Part shown: positions 59,280 through 61,147 of the stretch, piece by piece | Numbering within the stretch: the first letter of the stretch is position 1 | Layout of the letters: each line of letters begins with the position of its first letter | Source: Cyclobacteriaceae bacterium | GTDB taxonomy: Bacteria; Bacteroidota; Bacteroidia; Cytophagales; Cyclobacteriaceae | Reading direction: 5' to 3' | Length of the DNA: 61,147 bases | Assembly: GCA_012033595.1 (NCBI GenBank) | Contig: JAAUQL010000023.1 | Span: 1-61,147 of the forward strand | The notes under the pieces: generated by a model | What the model saw: the letters and a program-made list of their open reading frames with translations, nothing else | Database searches by the model: none | Told to the model about the DNA's origin: nothing | Position numbers and translations under genes: made by a program

Positions 59280-59323
59280 ATAAAGATGCCCATTGCTGAA
59301 AAGGAGAATATTAATGGTGTGCT

Positions 59324-60799
59324 ATGACTACCAATTTGAATAATGTACAAGAGATAGCAGGGCAAATTTTTGAACGGGCACCATACCCCATCATGGTGTT
59401 TGAACCCTCGCTGCTGGAAAATAACGGCAATTACACCATAAGGCTGGTGCTGTGCAACCAGCAGGCAAAGGCCTTATTCCCCTGCCCCCAGGTGGGCGAC
59501 ATCCCATTGGTCAACATGGTTTTTCCCGATCCGGAGGCCACCGATATTTACAAATTGTGTGTAGATGCACTTTTGTCCGATAGTTCCCATGGCCGGTTGC
59601 TAAGTCTCAAAACCAAGTCAGGATACATTGCTATGTTTGTAGAGGCCGTAAAGATGGATCAGTACATTGTGCTATATCTGCAAAGCACCGGCAAAAAAAA
59701 CAATGCTAACCAGGCTCAAATTGAAGAAGAGATTAAATACCGAGAACTTTTTGAGACCTCGTTGGATGCTATTTTTTTAGCGGTGGACAACTTTAATATC
59801 ACAAGCATCAATCCCAAGTTTTGCGATATTTTTAAATATGAAGGTGCAGACCTGGATACACTGGAACTGAAAGTAATTTTCAGGCATATGGATGCATACC
59901 TCAAATTTATAGACCTGCTGCATCAACGGAAATTTGTGGAGGAATTTGAAGCCGAACTACTTACCTCCGATGGTGAAATTCGCTATTGCATCATCAATGC
60001 CATTCCGGTGCTCGACGACCATAACAAACTGCATGTGTACCAAGGCGTAATCCGCGATATGACCAGCAGAAGAGAAGCCGAACAACAGCTCATTATTGCT
60101 GAAAAACTGACCCTGACAGGAAGACTGGCCCGCAGTATAGCCCATGAAGTGCGCAATCCGCTCACCAACATTCGTTTGGCCATCGATCAGTTCAAAGAGG
60201 AATTGCCCGAGGAACCCGGCGATGCAGACTTCTATTTGGAAATGATAGCCAGAAACACCGAGCGCATTTCCAACCTGATCACCGATCTGATGAACTCGTC
60301 GAAACAAAAAATGCTGGAATTGAAAAAATGCCAGGTCAATGAGGTGCTCACTGAAACCATCGAACTGATTCAGGATCGTATTAAGCTGAAAAAAATAGCC
60401 ATAGAAACCGAGCTTGCCAAAGCCTTGCCGGATATTCTTCTTGATAAAAACCAATCTAAAATTGCCTTTCTCAATATTCTGCTCAATGCCATAGAAGCCA
60501 TGCCTGCGGGCAATGGGCTGCTGCGCTTGCGGACTTCCACAAATGGAAAACATGTGGCGGTTGAAATTTCTGACAATGGCAAAGGCATACCTGACGAAGA
60601 GTTGGGAAACCTTTTTGAGCCTTTTTATACCGGCCGCAAAGATGGATCTGGCCTTGGCCTTACTACCACCCGAAATATAGTGCATGCCCACCAGGGGAGT
60701 ATCAAAGTGCATAGCACACCCGGTGAGGGTACCACATTTACCCTGTTATTTTCTGTGCTGGTAAGTGCGACACAAATGCGCCATACAGAAGAGCAATAG
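59324..60799 (+). CDS. PAS-containing histidine kinase, NtrB-like
   Basis: A 491-aa soluble kinase with two PAS-like domains (about 5-125 and 130-250; the second begins ELFETSLDAIFLAVDNF), the motif ARSIAHEVRNPLTNIRLA (His near 272) and an ATPase domain (NILLNAIEAM, ISDNGKGIPDEE, GSGLGLTTTRNI). No TM helix is seen. It is the probable phosphodonor for both receivers upstream. Confidence 0.94.
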   Translation: MTTNLNNVQEIAGQIFERAPYPIMVFEPSLLENNGNYTIRLVLCNQQAKALFPCPQVGDIPLVNMVFPDPEATDIYKLCVDALLSDSSHGRLLSLKTKSGYIAMFVEAVKMDQYIVLYLQSTGKKNNANQAQIEEEIKYRELFETSLDAIFLAVDNFNITSINPKFCDIFKYEGADLDTLELKVIFRHMDAYLKFIDLLHQRKFVEEFEAELLTSDGEIRYCIINAIPVLDDHNKLHVYQGVIRDMTSRREAEQQLIIAEKLTLTGRLARSIAHEVRNPLTNIRLAIDQFKEELPEEPGDADFYLEMIARNTERISNLITDLMNSSKQKMLELKKCQVNEVLTETIELIQDRIKLKKIAIETELAKALPDILLDKNQSKIAFLNILLNAIEAMPAGNGLLRLRTSTNGKHVAVEISDNGKGIPDEELGNLFEPFYTGRKDGSGLGLTTTRNIVHAHQGSIKVHSTPGEGTTFTLLFSVLVSATQMRHTEEQ

Positions 60800-61147
60800 T
60801 CCTCACATTGCCTTTGCTAGTCCCATAGTGGCGAACAATACCAAGGTAAAACTGTAGAATATTTACTACACTCATGAGTAAGATTCGCAACATTTGCGCG
60901 CTTGATTACACGCATATTCAAGTGAATTAATGCTCATTTTTGAAGGGCTTTCACCGCCCAGTGTGACTTATGCCCCGCAGGGCGGTCTGGTACAATGCCG
61001 TGGTATGGAATTAGCAACCTTTAACCCAACTTGCACCGGAAGGGCATCGAAAACACAAATTTTAAGATATTTTCTTGTACAAATCATGTACTGCGTGCTG
61101 GAATCGGGGTTTTGTGTTTAGAAAGTCGATTGTAGTGATGTATGGTA
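60800..61147. other. Noncoding right edge
   Basis: No reliable gene was found. One 63-codon frame (60930-61121) has a cysteine-rich, unstructured composition and no family signal. A small G/C hairpin (GCCC/GGGC) lies near 60970. The region could contain a promoter of a gene beyond the window. Confidence 0.45.

Noticed and set aside
60930-61121. 63-codon frame at the right edge
   Set aside because: Cysteine-rich, irregular sequence without family similarity; most likely chance.
1-61147. tRNA, rRNA, CRISPR, insertion sequence or phage features
   Set aside because: No cloverleaf with T-loop, repeat-spacer array, transposase or integrase-like frame was found on either strand.

Overview
The window looks like chromosomal DNA of a Bacteroidota bacterium, most likely from the Cytophagales. 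The clues are a type IX secretion C-terminal sorting domain (end of the protein at 21370-24908), the enlarged IspG (656 aa), a YfiT/BstA-type DinB protein, a VF530-type protein, DUF4943- and DUF6728-like small proteins, many lipoproteins, and three NtrC-type sigma-54 regulators each beside a kinase. I see no tRNA, rRNA, CRISPR array, transposase or phage gene.

Layout. 1-2834 (minus): heme operon (lipoprotein, hemX/ccsA-like, hemA, start of hemN). 3269-9698: aldo/keto reductase, a membrane-bound one-protein regulator with an unusual PI-PLC/LamG/TM/winged-helix order, purU, and a kinase-like protein without an ATPase domain. 9962-17111: secreted PIG-L deacetylase-like protein and a 1388-aa double-sensor membrane protein. 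17230-26671: GH20 hexosaminidase, APC permease, lipoprotein, CotH/lamin-tail secreted protein, BstA-like protein and a HGSNAT-like acetyltransferase. 27046-28607: hsp20 and rmlD. 28645-35652 (minus): TRAP transporter dctPQM, then a hybrid kinase and its sigma-54 regulator. 36006-47303: TerB, a new 54-aa ORF, VF530, and two blocks of export genes (ABC ATPase plus adaptor; adaptor plus TolC) around a sigma-54 two-component pair. 47524-50858: lipoprotein, mmcQ, DUF6728-like, ispG. 51128-56301 (minus): sulfatase, then a two-gene unit of sucrose-phosphate-synthase-like glycosyltransferase and a phosphatase-glycosidase fusion. 56735-60799: OmpA lipoprotein, lone receiver, sigma-54 regulator and kinase.

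A dominant technical fact is that at least eleven genes are interrupted by single-base indels. Almost all are one missing base in or beside a homopolymer, and one-base corrections restore a full-length family member each time. I treat these as assembly errors rather than gene decay and annotate the joined genes.

The most interesting candidates are: (1) the catalytically dead PI-PLC + LamG + TM + SARP-like regulator; (2) the sugar-phosphatase/glycosidase fusion encoded with a disaccharide-phosphate synthase-like enzyme; (3) the 1388-aa sensor with a degenerate NTPase-like module; (4) a chain of hairpins ending in an intrinsic terminator at 42871-43010, a possible small RNA; (5) a sigma-54-like promoter and dyads between an export operon and a divergent sigma-54 activator.
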